NCBI GenBank assembly: GCA_016185345.1
Contig: JACPNS010000003.1
Location: 62,001 to 126,000, forward strand
Direction of reading: 5' to 3'
Source of the DNA: Solirubrobacterales bacterium
GTDB taxonomy: Bacteria > Actinomycetota > Thermoleophilia > Solirubrobacterales > JACPNS01
Length of the DNA: 64,000 nucleotides
The position numbers were made by a program, and so were the translations under genes. The notes under the pieces are model-generated. The model had not been told where the DNA came from and ran no database searches. It saw only the letters and a list, made by a program, of their open reading frames with translations. Below, one piece after another: positions 34,682 to 43,529 of this stretch; the stretch's first letter is position 1; each line of letters starts with the position of its first letter.

Positions 34682-35404
34682 CTAGGCCTTGCCCGCCGTC
34701 GCCTTCGGGCGCAGTGCGTATCCGATTCCGCGAACGGTCTGGATCAGCGGCTCTTCGTCGACGTCGACCTTCTTGCGCAGGTAGCTGACGTAGGTCTCGA
34801 GCACGCGGGCGTCGCCGTCGAAGTCGTACTCCCAGACGTGGTCGAGGATCTGTTGGCGCGTGAGGACGCGGCGGGGGTTGAGCATGAAATAGTGGAGCAG
34901 CCTGAACTCGGTCGCCGTCAGCTCAATGCCGCGTCCGCCGCGGGTGACTTCGCGCGTCGCCTCGTCGAGCTCGAGATCTTCGAAGGTCAGCCGGTCCTCG
35001 TCGTCGCCGTCGGCCTGGCCGGTGCGGCGCAGAATCAGGCGCACGCGGGCGACCAGCTCTTCGAGGCTGAAGGGCTTGGTGATGTAGTCGTCGCCGCCGA
35101 TGGTCAGGCCGCGAACTTTGTCCTCGGTCGAGTCTCGAGCGGTCAGAAAGATGATCGGAGTGCGGCCGCGCGTTGCACCGAGGCGCTCTGCGACCTCGAA
35201 GCCCTCGATGTCGGGGAGCATGATGTCGAGCAACATCAGGTGCGGCTTGAAAGTGTGGACTGCTTTGATCGCATCGATGCCGTTGTCGGCCGACTCGACC
35301 TCGAAGCCCTGGAAATTCAGGGCCATTGTGATTACGTCGACGATGTTTGGCTCGTCGTCGACAACGAGGATGCGAGCACCATTGGCATCTGGGTTTGCGT
35401 TCAT
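34682..35404 (-). CDS. OmpR/PhoB-family response regulator
   Basis: 240 residues. Receiver domain: VVDDEPNIVDVI acidic pocket, phosphoacceptor Asp in LMLLDIMLPDIEGF, Thr in IIFLTARDS and Lys in DDYITKPFSLEEL. A winged-helix DNA-binding domain follows (LTATEFRLLHYFMLNPRRVL, then WEYDFDGDARVLETYVSYLR). The ATG at 35404 is chosen over the upstream in-frame start at 35530 because of the family N-terminus and a GATACT hexamer 6 bases before it. It is the first gene of a two-gene operon with the kinase and is divergent from the HipA-like gene. Confidence 0.94.
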   Translation of the reverse strand: MNANPDANGARILVVDDEPNIVDVITMALNFQGFEVESADNGIDAIKAVHTFKPHLMLLDIMLPDIEGFEVAERLGATRGRTPIIFLTARDSTEDKVRGLTIGGDDYITKPFSLEELVARVRLILRRTGQADGDDEDRLTFEDLELDEATREVTRGGRGIELTATEFRLLHYFMLNPRRVLTRQQILDHVWEYDFDGDARVLETYVSYLRKKVDVDEEPLIQTVRGIGYALRPKATAGKA

Positions 35405-35410
35405 CGGGCG

Positions 35411-35416
35411 AGTATC
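35411..35416 (-). promoter_or_regulatory. Response regulator -10 hexamer GATACT
   Basis: GATACT on the minus strand is followed by six bases and the ATG at 35404. It departs from TANNNT only in the first base. Confidence 0.4.
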
Positions 35417-35498
35417 GAGCAGAAAGCTGAGAATTTCCTGTGACGCCCTTGAGTATTGCGTCAGTCGGGGCGGCCTGTAGATTGCCCGCGAGCCGCGT

Positions 35499-36263
35499 AT
35501 GCCAACGATCACCGACATCGGCCACGTCATCGCGACGCGCTATGTGACCCCGCTGCGCGAGGGAGGCTCGATGCCGGGGCTGATGGAGGCCGACGACGAC
35601 GGTTTGTACGTGGTCAAATACCGCGGCGCCGGGCAGGGCACCTTGGCGCTGGCCTCCGAGCTGATCTCAGCGGCGATCGCCGAAGCGATCGGAATCCGTG
35701 TTCCGCGGTTGAGTTTCGTGGAGGTGGATCCTGCGCTCGGGATCGCCGAGCCCGACCCCGAGATTCAGGAGCTGATCGTGGCGAGCCCCGGCATCAACCT
35801 CGGCAGCGACTTCCTGCCCGGGGCGATGACCTACTCACCGGCCGACGATCGCCAGCCGCCCGCCGACGAGGCCGCCGCGATCGTCTGGCTCGACGCGCTG
35901 CTCACGAACGTCGATCGCAGCGCGCAGAATCCGAACCTGCTGATCTGGCACGGCGAGCTTTGGGCGATCGACCACGGCGCCGCGCTCTACCGCCAGCACG
36001 CCGGCCTCGATCCCGCCCAGGCCACAACGCCGTTTGCGCAGATTGCTGACCAGGTTCTCCTGCCGCACGCGAGCTCGATCGCTGAGGCCGGCGATCGTCT
36101 GGCGCCGCTCGTCGATTCATCGGTGGTCGAGGCTGCGGTTGCCCGTGTGCCGATTGACTGGTTCACCGTGAGACCGCCCGAGGTCTACGTGGAGTATTTG
36201 ACCGCGCGCGTCGCGGCGTCGTCGCAGTTCAGTGAGGAGGCCGAAAATGCCCGAGCCAGCTAG
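35499..36263 (+). CDS. HipA-like kinase (HipA_2 family)
   Basis: 254 residues, much shorter than the 440-residue HipA toxin. Kinase-like residues are visible: Lys40 in LYVVKYRG after a Gly-containing loop (REGGSMPG), the catalytic-loop pattern N-V-D-R-S-x-x-N at 137-144 and a metal-binding Asp158 in WAIDHGAAL. It lacks the N-terminal HipA subdomain. No antitoxin HipB-like helix-turn-helix gene adjoins it; instead its last 17 bases overlap a DUF3037 gene, a pairing I have seen repeatedly in this family. A TAGATT hexamer lies 15 bases upstream of the ATG. Substrate unknown. Confidence 0.8.
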   Translation: MPTITDIGHVIATRYVTPLREGGSMPGLMEADDDGLYVVKYRGAGQGTLALASELISAAIAEAIGIRVPRLSFVEVDPALGIAEPDPEIQELIVASPGINLGSDFLPGAMTYSPADDRQPPADEAAAIVWLDALLTNVDRSAQNPNLLIWHGELWAIDHGAALYRQHAGLDPAQATTPFAQIADQVLLPHASSIAEAGDRLAPLVDSSVVEAAVARVPIDWFTVRPPEVYVEYLTARVAASSQFSEEAENARAS

Positions 36264-36633
36264 CGCCTTCTCTTACGCGATCGTCCGCGTCGTTCCCGAC
36301 ATCGAGCGCGGGGAGTTCGTAAACGCCGGGGTGATGCTCTTCGCGCGGCAACACGATTTCCTCGCCGCGCGCGTTGGGCTCGACCGAAAGCGACTGGCTG
36401 CACTCAGCCCCGAGGCCGATTACGAGTCGGTGCGATCGGCGCTAAAAGCCTTCGTGCGCGTGGCCGAGGGCGACGAGGGCGCAGGCCCGATGGCGACGCT
36501 TCCCAAGAGCGAGCGATTCGGCTGGCTGGCGGCTCCGTCGAGCACGGTTGTTCAGTGCTCGCCCACGCACACCGGGCTCTGCAGCGATCCTCGGCGGGCC
36601 CTAGACGAGCTTTTCGAAGATCTCGTCGCCTGA
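36247..36633 (+). CDS. DUF3037 protein, partner of the HipA-like kinase
   Basis: 128 residues. It begins with SAFSYAIVRVVPDIERGEF, then VNAGVMLFARQHDFLAARV and ends in SPTHTGLCSDPRRALDELFE, which fit the DUF3037 family. No catalytic motif is known to me. The ATG at 36247 lies inside the HipA-like gene (17-base overlap in another frame), so the two are translated together. It could be a regulator, scaffold or substrate of the kinase; the sequence alone does not decide. Confidence 0.8.
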   Translation: MPEPASAFSYAIVRVVPDIERGEFVNAGVMLFARQHDFLAARVGLDRKRLAALSPEADYESVRSALKAFVRVAEGDEGAGPMATLPKSERFGWLAAPSSTVVQCSPTHTGLCSDPRRALDELFEDLVA

Positions 36634-36710
36634 AAAGCTGCTGTCCACCTGGATAATTGCAAGCGTTTGAGACTGTGCGTACGAAGACTCATCAGACCCC
36701 ACAAGCGGTC

Positions 36711-36716
36711 TAGATT
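36711..36716 (+). promoter_or_regulatory. ppk2 -10 hexamer TAGATT
   Basis: TAGATT stands 6 bases before the ATG at 36723, in the leaderless position. Confidence 0.5.
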
Positions 36717-36722
36717 GCAGTC

Positions 36723-37520
36723 ATGTCGCAAGCACCCGCGAAAGAGACGATGCCAAAGCTCGTCTTCGAGAAGGAACTCAAAAAGCTGCAGCGCGAGCTG
36801 GTGATCCAGCAGCGCTACATGATCGCCACCGGAATGCGTGCGGTCGTGATCTTTGAAGGCCGCGATGCGGCTGGAAAGGGCGGCGTGATCAAACGGATAA
36901 GTGAACGCGTGTCCCCTCGGCACACTCGTGTGGTCGCGCTCGGAACCCCCACCGAGCGCGAACGCACGCAGTGGTACTTCCAGCGCTACGTCGAGCATCT
37001 TCCCTCGGCCGGCGAGATGGTTCTCTTTGATCGTTCCTGGTACAACCGCGCCGGCGTCGAGCGCGTGATGGGTTTTTGTACTGACGATGAGTACAAGGAG
37101 TTTCTGCGCAGTGCTCCCGAGTTTGAGCGGATGCTCGTGCGCAGCGGCATCCAGGTGATCAAGTATTGGTTCTCGGTCAGTCCGGATGTTCAGGAAGAGC
37201 GCTTTCAAGCGCGCGTGACAGACCCGATGCGCCAGTGGAAGCTGTCGCCGATGGACGTGGAATCCCGCGACCGTTGGATGGACTACTCAAAGGCCAAGGA
37301 CGAAATGTTCGCCGTGTGCGACATCAAGCAGGCCCCGTGGTGGGTCGTCGAGGCCGACGACAAGCGTCGCGCGCGTCTCAACTGCATCAGCCACCTGCTC
37401 GGCCAGATTCCGTACAAGGCCGAGAAAATCGATCAGATCGCCCTTCCTCCGCGACCGGACATCTCCGGATACGTACGTCCTCCGATGGACGACCAGACGT
37501 TTGTTCCGGAGAAGTACTGA
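36723..37520 (+). CDS. ppk2: Polyphosphate kinase 2
   Basis: PPK2 family enzyme, 265 residues, single domain. It uses polyphosphate to phosphorylate nucleoside mono- or diphosphates. Walker A EGRDAAGKGG is at residues 45-54, the Walker B/lid region is LFDRSWYNRAGVERVMGFC, and further blocks are WYFQRYVEHLP, WKLSPMDVESRDRW and PWWVVEADDKRRARLN. The single-domain size suits class I (nucleoside diphosphate-preferring) enzymes, but class cannot be fixed by eye. Together with ppa 4 kb away it is one of two phosphate-energy genes here; they are not in one operon. Confidence 0.94.
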   Translation: MSQAPAKETMPKLVFEKELKKLQRELVIQQRYMIATGMRAVVIFEGRDAAGKGGVIKRISERVSPRHTRVVALGTPTERERTQWYFQRYVEHLPSAGEMVLFDRSWYNRAGVERVMGFCTDDEYKEFLRSAPEFERMLVRSGIQVIKYWFSVSPDVQEERFQARVTDPMRQWKLSPMDVESRDRWMDYSKAKDEMFAVCDIKQAPWWVVEADDKRRARLNCISHLLGQIPYKAEKIDQIALPPRPDISGYVRPPMDDQTFVPEKY

Positions 37521-37623
37521 AACCTCAGCCGGGCGGTCGACGTCTGGGTCCAGCGCGGTGCTCGGAAGTTTCGCCTGGCTTTGCAGACGATCGTGGGGTA
37601 GGGCACCAGCCGTGCCGGCCCGA

Positions 37624-38622
37624 CTACCGAGCCAGCGAAACCTTCCGAATGCGCACCGTCGAAGCGCCGTTTGTGCCAGCCACACTTACGCGTAGGCGAG
37701 CGGTGGTGGTCCCACTCCCCAGCTTACGAATCCGCTTACGAACCGACGAGGGCACCGAAATCCGCACCTTAGCTTTGCCGCCGGCCGCCAGCATCACCGT
37801 GTCCGAGTTCAGCTTCACGACGCCGCGGCGTCCGGGGACGCGGAAGCTCGCTCGCATCATCGACAGGCACGCGTCTTTCGGGCAGCTCACGTGGAGTGAG
37901 ATCGAACCGGTCCGGGCCGGGTGTTGGCGGCGCTTGATCTTCAAGCTTGAAAGCGGGGCCAATACATTCACACCCTGCAGGTTTGGGCAGGTTGCAGCGA
38001 CGAGGCTCTGAGCGTCAGCCAGTCGAAGCTGGTAGCGGCCGCGGTACTGCGCGGCGGGGCGCTCGACGTCCGCGATCCACACGCCGTAAGTCTTTGAGCT
38101 TGCCGCGGGGTCGCCCTTGTTGTTGGAGTTGTAGTAGTTCCTGACCGCTATGGCGGTGTCGGTGAACCACTGCATCTGCAGGTCGGGATTCTTCAGGTAG
38201 CCGGCGTACTTGCCCTTGTTCCAGATACCTGTGCGCATCTGAAAAAAGCCAACGCTGTCGGCGTCTCCGTAGGTGAGGTTCTTCATGCCCGACTCAACGA
38301 GTCCAGCCATCACGGGGAGTTCGCCCGGGAGACCCTTCGCCACGGCGGCGTTTGCCATCCAGTTGGCGAACAACTCGGCGGAGGCGTTGTCGCCTGGATA
38401 GGCGACGGGCACGCCGCAGGTAGCGGCATGGGCAGGCGCGCTCCAGGCCGCACCAATCGCCGCAATCGAAGTGGCAGCGATCAGCGTGGTCAGGGTCACG
38501 CGAATTGAGCGGTAGTTCAGGATCACCCGCGCGAGGATATTCGCCGGTGGACCCATCCGAGCCGCCACTTGACGAGAAGCTCGAGACCGAACTGGTATGC
38601 GCCTCAGTGTGGACGCCCTCAC
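37624..38622 (-). CDS. Secreted lysozyme/transglycosylase-like protein
   Basis: 332 residues from the GTG at 38622, whose bases overlap the stop of a 20-codon ORF (GTGA). A later ATG at 38556 gives 310 residues and a more normal signal peptide, so the start is uncertain. A hydrophobic segment TLIAATSIAAIGAAWSAPAHA ends in a clear cleavage site. The mature protein begins with an SLT-like domain: putative catalytic Glu in MAGLVESGMKNL and the SVGFFQMR block. The last 110 residues form a basic beta-rich tail (SISLHVSCPKDACLSMMRAS) like the granule or cell-wall modules of related actinobacterial exported proteins. Confidence 0.72.
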   Translation of the reverse strand: MRASTLRRIPVRSRASRQVAARMGPPANILARVILNYRSIRVTLTTLIAATSIAAIGAAWSAPAHAATCGVPVAYPGDNASAELFANWMANAAVAKGLPGELPVMAGLVESGMKNLTYGDADSVGFFQMRTGIWNKGKYAGYLKNPDLQMQWFTDTAIAVRNYYNSNNKGDPAASSKTYGVWIADVERPAAQYRGRYQLRLADAQSLVAATCPNLQGVNVLAPLSSLKIKRRQHPARTGSISLHVSCPKDACLSMMRASFRVPGRRGVVKLNSDTVMLAAGGKAKVRISVPSSVRKRIRKLGSGTTTARLRVSVAGTNGASTVRIRKVSLAR

Positions 38623-38681
38623 CCGAGCTGCAGATCTTGTAGAAGATCGCCGGCTGCAGTGGGGCGCGGGAAGTTGCTCAT
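38619..38681 (-). CDS. 20-residue ORF coupled to the lysozyme-like gene
   Basis: ATG at 38681 stands 8 bases after a strong AGGAG ribosome binding site and encodes a 20-residue peptide, MSNFPRPTAAGDLLQDLQLG. Its TGA overlaps the GTG of the downstream exported protein (GTGA). This is the arrangement of a translated leader that delivers ribosomes to the next start. No attenuator hairpin was recognised, and the peptide has no family. Confidence 0.5.
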   Translation of the reverse strand: MSNFPRPTAAGDLLQDLQLG

Positions 38682-38773
38682 TTTTGAATCTCCTGGCGAT
38701 AGGTGAAGTCGTGAGACAGGTGCTCTATTGTGCGTTCTCGCGAACGGGTCGCGATCCTTCTGGGGCATCATTT

Positions 38774-38779
38774 TTGACA
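38774..38779 (+). promoter_or_regulatory. Possible -35 TTGACA before the amidase
   Basis: An exact TTGACA lies 54 bases before the amidase ATG, with CATAAT at 38808-38813. The 28-base spacing is too long for a standard promoter, so the pair is weak; one of the two may be used with another partner. Confidence 0.25.
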
Positions 38780-38833
38780 ACGAGCGCTGCGTGTTCCGCG
38801 ACGACCGCATAATGTCCACCTCAGTACTTGTCC

Positions 38834-40264
38834 ATGGGGGAGCAACCGACAACAGCTGCGCTCGGCGTCTCGGAATCGATCGCCGAGCAGTCCGCGAAAT
38901 TGCGCGCGGGTGCAACGACCTCGCGCGCGCTGACAGAGGCCGCGCTCGAGCGCGCCCACGCCACCCAGTCGACCGTCAACGCCTTCAAGTTGCTGCTCGA
39001 CGAAGATGCGCTCCTCGCCGCCGATGAGGCAGACCGACGCATCGCCGCGGGCGAGTCAACGCCTCTGCTCGGCGTGCCCACTGCCGTCAAGGACGACACC
39101 GACCTGATTGGCCACCCAACTGCGTTCGGCTGCGGAGGCGAGTTCGCACCGTGCACCGAGGACGCCGCGATCGCAAAGTTCCTGCGCCGCGATGGCGCGG
39201 TGATCATCGGCAAGACCAATTCTTCAGAACTTGGGCAGTCATCTGTCACTGCCGGCCCGGCCTTCGGCATCACCCGTAACCCCTGGAACCTCAACCACAC
39301 TCCGGGCGGATCGTCGGGCGGTTCTGCCGCGGCAGTCGCCGCTGGGGTGATTGCGGCGGCAGTCGGATCCGATGGCGCGGGGTCGGTGCGCATCCCGGCT
39401 GGTTGGAGCAACCTCGTCGGAATCAAACCGACTCGCGGCCGCGTTTCGAGCTGGCCCGATCCAGAGGCCTTCAACGGAATCACCGCGATCGGCCCGATCG
39501 CCCGCACGGTCGAGGATGCCGCGCTTCTGCTCGACGTCCTGGCCGAGAACGACCCCCGTGAACTTCACAAGCTCCCGGCGCCCGAGCGACCATTCGTGGA
39601 AAGCGTGGGCGCCGACACCGGACGCCTGCGCATCGCCGTGTCGTTCAGGATTCCATGGAGCGGCGTCCCCGCAAAACTCGACCCGCGCGTGCGCGCTCAG
39701 GTCGAGGGCGTGGCAGCAACTCTCGCGTCGCTCGGGCACGACGTGGTCCAGCAGGATCTCAGGCACAGTTTTGTGGGCGTCAGCTTTCTGCCGCGCTCGA
39801 TGGGCGGCCTCGCCGAATGGGGCGAACGTGTCCCCGACAAGTCATTGCTCGACCACCGCACGCGCGAGAACCTGCGCGTCGGCAACCTGTTGAAGGGCGC
39901 ACCGCTGAAGTTTGCGCGCGCCTGGGAGGACCTCGTGCGCCGCCGCACCGGCTCGATTTTCCGTGACTTCGACGTTGTGATCGCGCCAACCACTGCCGCG
40001 CCGCCGCTTGAAGCCAACTGCCTCGAAGGCCTCAGCGGCTGGCAGACTGACCGGCTCTACGTTGGCGCCTGCCCTTATGCCTGGCCGTGGAACGTCACCG
40101 GCTGGCCGGGCATCAGCGTTCCGGCTGGGTTCGTTGACGGTCTTCCTGTTGGAGCTCAGCTGCTCGGGCAGGCCGGCAGCGAAGACCGGCTGATCGCGCT
40201 CGCCGCACAGCTCGAGAGCGAGCTCGCCTGGGACCAGCAGCGTCCGCCTGGCTTCGGCGCCTAA
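38834..40264 (+). CDS. Amidase (amidase signature family)
   Basis: Hydrolyses carboxamide bonds; 476 residues. The Ser-cisSer-Lys triad is visible: Lys86 in VPTAVKDDTDL, Ser160 in TPGGSSGGSAAAVAAG and Ser184 in VGSDGAGSVRIPAGW. The nucleophile motif has Ala where most members have Gly (GAGS instead of GGGS/TGGS). No GatB or GatC gene adjoins, so it is more likely a free amidase than the glutamyl-tRNA amidotransferase subunit. The start at 38834 is preferred over the in-frame TTG two codons earlier. The stop overlaps that of the convergent gene by 4 bases (CTAA). Confidence 0.9.
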   Translation: MGEQPTTAALGVSESIAEQSAKLRAGATTSRALTEAALERAHATQSTVNAFKLLLDEDALLAADEADRRIAAGESTPLLGVPTAVKDDTDLIGHPTAFGCGGEFAPCTEDAAIAKFLRRDGAVIIGKTNSSELGQSSVTAGPAFGITRNPWNLNHTPGGSSGGSAAAVAAGVIAAAVGSDGAGSVRIPAGWSNLVGIKPTRGRVSSWPDPEAFNGITAIGPIARTVEDAALLLDVLAENDPRELHKLPAPERPFVESVGADTGRLRIAVSFRIPWSGVPAKLDPRVRAQVEGVAATLASLGHDVVQQDLRHSFVGVSFLPRSMGGLAEWGERVPDKSLLDHRTRENLRVGNLLKGAPLKFARAWEDLVRRRTGSIFRDFDVVIAPTTAAPPLEANCLEGLSGWQTDRLYVGACPYAWPWNVTGWPGISVPAGFVDGLPVGAQLLGQAGSEDRLIALAAQLESELAWDQQRPPGFGA

Positions 40265-41112
40265 GCCGCCCGAACCGTTTGCAGCAACACGGAGGCTTCC
40301 TTCAGTGAATCCTCGAAATGCTCGCGCACCGCAGTTGCAACCGAACCAGCATCGTTGATCGTGCTGTCGTAGACAACCACAATCGATTCGTCGCGCTCTT
40401 CCAGAAAGTGCGTCTCGCCGAACTCGGTGTACCGCGTCGCGCCGATCCCGATCAGCAGCCTGGGTGGAGAGCCGCATGCGGCCAGATATATCCCGACCGG
40501 CTCCAGTGGTGAGTCGCCGCCTGTCTGTTTGTTGATCCGATCGACGATCCAGTCCAGCAGCATGCTCCCGTAGTACGAGTAGCCGGGCAGCGGGCTGTCG
40601 ATTCCATACGCGAAGGTCTCGTCGCCGCGGCGCAGAAAGCTCGCCAGGCGAAGCTCGCTCGTCGCGCCGTCACGATCGATCTCGCTGACCGCGAAGGCAC
40701 GCGCGGCGATGCCCTTCGAATTTCCGCCCCAGTTCTTCTTCTCGCTGATCTTGCGGGCGCCTGGTCGGCGGATCGAGCAGTCGTTGAACGCGGCGAGGGC
40801 TTTGGGGTGGAGCGCGACCGGTGCGCCCTCTGCGTCGTACTCGATCTCGCAGAGCACCCCGGCCTCCGGCTCGATCTGCAGATTCAGCGGCTCATGCGAG
40901 GCTGGCAACGCGATCGAATCCGAAGACAACGGAAAGGCGCCAAGGAATCCGGGATTCCCGGGTAGATAAAAGGGGAAGATCCCCCGCGGAGCAGTATCGG
41001 GAGCGTCGGCAAAGTCCGAGGCCTCGCCCGCTTGCTCCAAGTGCCCCGCAAAATTCCCGGCAACACCGAGGCCGAAGCAGTCGGAGAGCCCCGGCGTCGG
41101 GAGCTCGATCAT
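40261..41112 (-). CDS. Conserved protein of unknown function (DUF5718-like)
   Basis: 283 residues, soluble. The N-terminal block CFGLGVAGNFAGHLEQAGEA and the later IQIEPEAGVLCEIEYD-like, KKNWGGNSKGIAARAF and PLPGYSYYGSMLLDWIVDR blocks resemble my memory of DUF5718; this was not checked. Fold features recall fumarylacetoacetase-like proteins (acidic LCEIEYD, WGGNSKG), so an enzyme role is possible. It ends with a 4-base convergent overlap with the amidase and starts 8 bases after the PH-domain gene stop, so it is the second gene of that operon. Confidence 0.65.
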   Translation of the reverse strand: MIELPTPGLSDCFGLGVAGNFAGHLEQAGEASDFADAPDTAPRGIFPFYLPGNPGFLGAFPLSSDSIALPASHEPLNLQIEPEAGVLCEIEYDAEGAPVALHPKALAAFNDCSIRRPGARKISEKKNWGGNSKGIAARAFAVSEIDRDGATSELRLASFLRRGDETFAYGIDSPLPGYSYYGSMLLDWIVDRINKQTGGDSPLEPVGIYLAACGSPPRLLIGIGATRYTEFGETHFLEERDESIVVVYDSTINDAGSVATAVREHFEDSLKEASVLLQTVRAA

Positions 41113-41120
41113 GCCGAGCC

Positions 41121-41603
41121 CTAAAGCCCCTGAGCGGAGGGCGGCGCGGATGGCGAGTCGCGCTTGGCCTCGTCAACAGCAGCGACGATCGACTCTGGAT
41201 TGGCGATTCCGGCAAAGGTGAAGGAGCCGTCGTCAGTGCCGGCGGTGTCGAAGTCCACTTTTCCTACCTGCATTATCCGCTCGAGCGGACCCTGCGAAGT
41301 GTTGACGTTCTGAACGCGGTTTATGTCGGTCTGCTGGACGTGCTTTGAGAGCAGGCCGGTGCGAATCCGCAGGCGCTCGTTGGTGATCGTGTAGACGGTC
41401 GTCACGCGCAGGATGTACCCGACGAGGATCGTTACGGCGACGAGCGCCGCAAACACAATCACGGCATAGGTCTCAGACCAGACGAACCAGAGGATGGCGG
41501 CGATCACCAGGTCGGCGGCGATGTTCTTCACATAGAACGAGAGAACTCCGCGCCAGGAGGGATGGCCTTCGAATACGACTGACTCACCGGGATGCATGTC
41601 CAT
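41121..41603 (-). CDS. Membrane protein with bacterial PH domain
   Basis: 160 residues. A short N-terminal stretch ([20 protein letters not shown]) leads into two hydrophobic helices (about 30-70), followed by a bPH_2 (DUF304) domain: [20 protein letters not shown], then [20 protein letters not shown] and a final [16 protein letters not shown]. Such proteins sit in the membrane with the PH-like domain in the cytoplasm; the ligand is unknown. The ATG at 41603 is 7 bases behind a TAAGCT hexamer. It is divergent from the chemoreceptor genes. Confidence 0.85.
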   Translation of the reverse strand: MDMHPGESVVFEGHPSWRGVLSFYVKNIAADLVIAAILWFVWSETYAVIVFAALVAVTILVGYILRVTTVYTITNERLRIRTGLLSKHVQQTDINRVQNVNTSQGPLERIMQVGKVDFDTAGTDDGSFTFAGIANPESIVAAVDEAKRDSPSAPPSAQGL

Positions 41604-41610
41604 TCGCGGC

Positions 41611-41616
41611 AGCTTA
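41611..41616 (-). promoter_or_regulatory. -10 hexamer TAAGCT before the PH-domain gene
   Basis: TAAGCT on the minus strand is followed by seven bases and the ATG at 41603. This supports that ATG over the in-frame ATG two codons later. Confidence 0.45.
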
Positions 41617-41676
41617 CCTGCAGCCGAGGCGAGAAGCGATCAAGTCACAGGCCCCGCGCGCCGACAGAAAACGGAT

Positions 41677-43515
41677 ATGTACCGCTCAAATGCCCCCGCA
41701 GCGGCGGCCGTCAATACGGACGCCAGCGCCGACGCGCGCGCTCGTCGCAGGCTCGCGCTCTTCTACGTGGGCAGCATCGTCGCGATGATCGTGATCCTGC
41801 TGATTCGCGGGATGATCGTCGACCTCTCGCGCCAGAAGGTCTCTGACTACAACACGCTCGCAGCACTGATCATCGCGCCGCCGCTGATGTTTCTGGCTTG
41901 GCGCGTCGTGTCCAAGACGTTTCGCTCCATTCAGGCGGCGACCCACAGCAGCGACCTCGCCGTCAAGAAGAAGGCGATCGCCGCCGCGTTGCGCCTTCCG
42001 GCCCATGGCACGAAGGTGTACCTCGGCGCTTGGTTGATCGGCTACCCGTTGGCATTCGCGGTCACTCTTGCCTTCACTTCACTTCGCACCGAAGAGATCA
42101 CTTCGTACTTCACGGACTTCATCGGCTTCATCCCTGTCGCCGGTTTCCCGATCTACGCCGTGATCGAGCGCGAGACGCGTCCGATCCTTCGCACGCTCTA
42201 CACGCAGGCGGCAGGGATGGACGGGCGCGACGCCCTGATGCCCAAGCCATTCAGTATCCCCTCTCGAGTGCTTCTGGCGATGGGTTCGCTGGCGCTCTCG
42301 ATGGTGATGTTCACCCAGGGCAAGGTGATCGCAAATGCCTTCGGCGCGGACGTCGCTTACGCCAGTGAGGGGCAGGTCCTCTTGTTCCAAGTTCCGGTCT
42401 TCATATTCGTCGTCGGAATCGTCGGCGCCGCCGTCGTGATCAGCCTGCGCGGATCGATCGACGAGCTCGCAGCCCACCTCCACGCCGCCGCCGACGGCGA
42501 CCTGCGCCGTACTGGCGCGGTCACATCGACCGACGAACTCGGAGCCTTGATGCTCGAGGTCGATCGCATGCAGGCATCGCAAGCCGCGCTGATCCGGTCT
42601 TCGAGCGACGTTGCAAGTGAGGTCACACTGAGCGCCGCGGCAGTCGCTGACGGCAGTGAGCAGTCGGCAGTCGGGGTCGGCGAGATCGCCCACGCGATGC
42701 AAGAGGTCGTCCAGGGCGCGCAGGTTCAGTTCGATCAGATTTCCAGCGCCCATGATGCCGCCGCCGATCTTGAGCGCGCGCTCGCCAGCGCGACCGATGA
42801 GGTGAGCCGTGCGACGGCGCTCTCGACCGAGACTCGAGAGCTCGCCGACGCGGGCTCAAGCAGCGCGCTCGAAGCGCGCGAGGCCATGGAGTCGATGACC
42901 GGTCGATTTGGCGCAGCGTCAGCAGCAGTGGATCGACTGGGCGATGACACATCGGACATCGGAACGATCGTCGAGACGATCGTCACGATCGCCAACCAGA
43001 CAAATCTCCTGGCTCTGAACGCTGCGATCGAGGCGGCTCGAGCCGGTGAGCAGGGACGAGGCTTTGCAGTTGTCGCCGAGGAAGTTCGCAAGCTCGCCAA
43101 TGAGTCGAGCGATGCGGCGGCCGAGATCGCAGAACGAATCCGTGGGATTGAGCGCACCGTCGTTGAGACCGTGCGCGCAGTAGGGGAGGGTCGCGGTGAG
43201 GTCGCCCGCAGCGCAGAGGTCGTCGACGCGGCCGGTACGCGTTTCGCCGAGATTGCTGGCGCGCTCGGCGAGATCGACAACCACGTCCACGCGGTCAACA
43301 CCAGAACTCAGGAAGTGGCGATCGCATCAGCGGCGGTGCGCGGGGCGATCGAGGAGATTCTGCGCGTGACCGAAAGCGTCGCCGCGCTGGCACAACAGAC
43401 TTCAGCAAGCACGCAGGAGGCGTCGGCGTCGTCCGAGGAGATCACCAGCTCCGCGGAGACACTTCGCTCGATGGCGCGCAGTCTTGAACAGCAAATCTCG
43501 GTCTTCAAGGTCTGA
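41677..43515 (+). CDS. Methyl-accepting chemotaxis-like protein, six-helix type (copy 1)
   Basis: 612 residues. Instead of two helices around an extracellular ligand domain, the first 270 residues hold about six hydrophobic segments with short loops. A HAMP-like region follows ([20 protein letters not shown]), then a long coiled-coil signalling domain with the conserved tip [20 protein letters not shown] and [17 protein letters not shown]. The C-terminus (QQISVFKV) lacks a CheR/CheB pentapeptide. No che or flagellar genes are in the window. The gene is followed after 14 bases by a near-duplicate. The start at 41677 avoids overlap with the divergent PH gene. Confidence 0.88.
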   Translation: MYRSNAPAAAAVNTDASADARARRRLALFYVGSIVAMIVILLIRGMIVDLSRQKVSDYNTLAALIIAPPLMFLAWRVVSKTFRSIQAATHSSDLAVKKKAIAAALRLPAHGTKVYLGAWLIGYPLAFAVTLAFTSLRTEEITSYFTDFIGFIPVAGFPIYAVIERETRPILRTLYTQAAGMDGRDALMPKPFSIPSRVLLAMGSLALSMVMFTQGKVIANAFGADVAYASEGQVLLFQVPVFIFVVGIVGAAVVISLRGSIDELAAHLHAAADGDLRRTGAVTSTDELGALMLEVDRMQASQAALIRSSSDVASEVTLSAAAVADGSEQSAVGVGEIAHAMQEVVQGAQVQFDQISSAHDAAADLERALASATDEVSRATALSTETRELADAGSSSALEAREAMESMTGRFGAASAAVDRLGDDTSDIGTIVETIVTIANQTNLLALNAAIEAARAGEQGRGFAVVAEEVRKLANESSDAAAEIAERIRGIERTVVETVRAVGEGRGEVARSAEVVDAAGTRFAEIAGALGEIDNHVHAVNTRTQEVAIASAAVRGAIEEILRVTESVAALAQQTSASTQEASASSEEITSSAETLRSMARSLEQQISVFKV

Positions 43516-43529
43516 TCGGCGGATGGCAG

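Noticed and set aside
38774-38813. TTGACA plus CATAAT as the amidase promoter
   Set aside because: Spacing of 28 bases is incompatible with one standard promoter; kept only as a weak -35 note.
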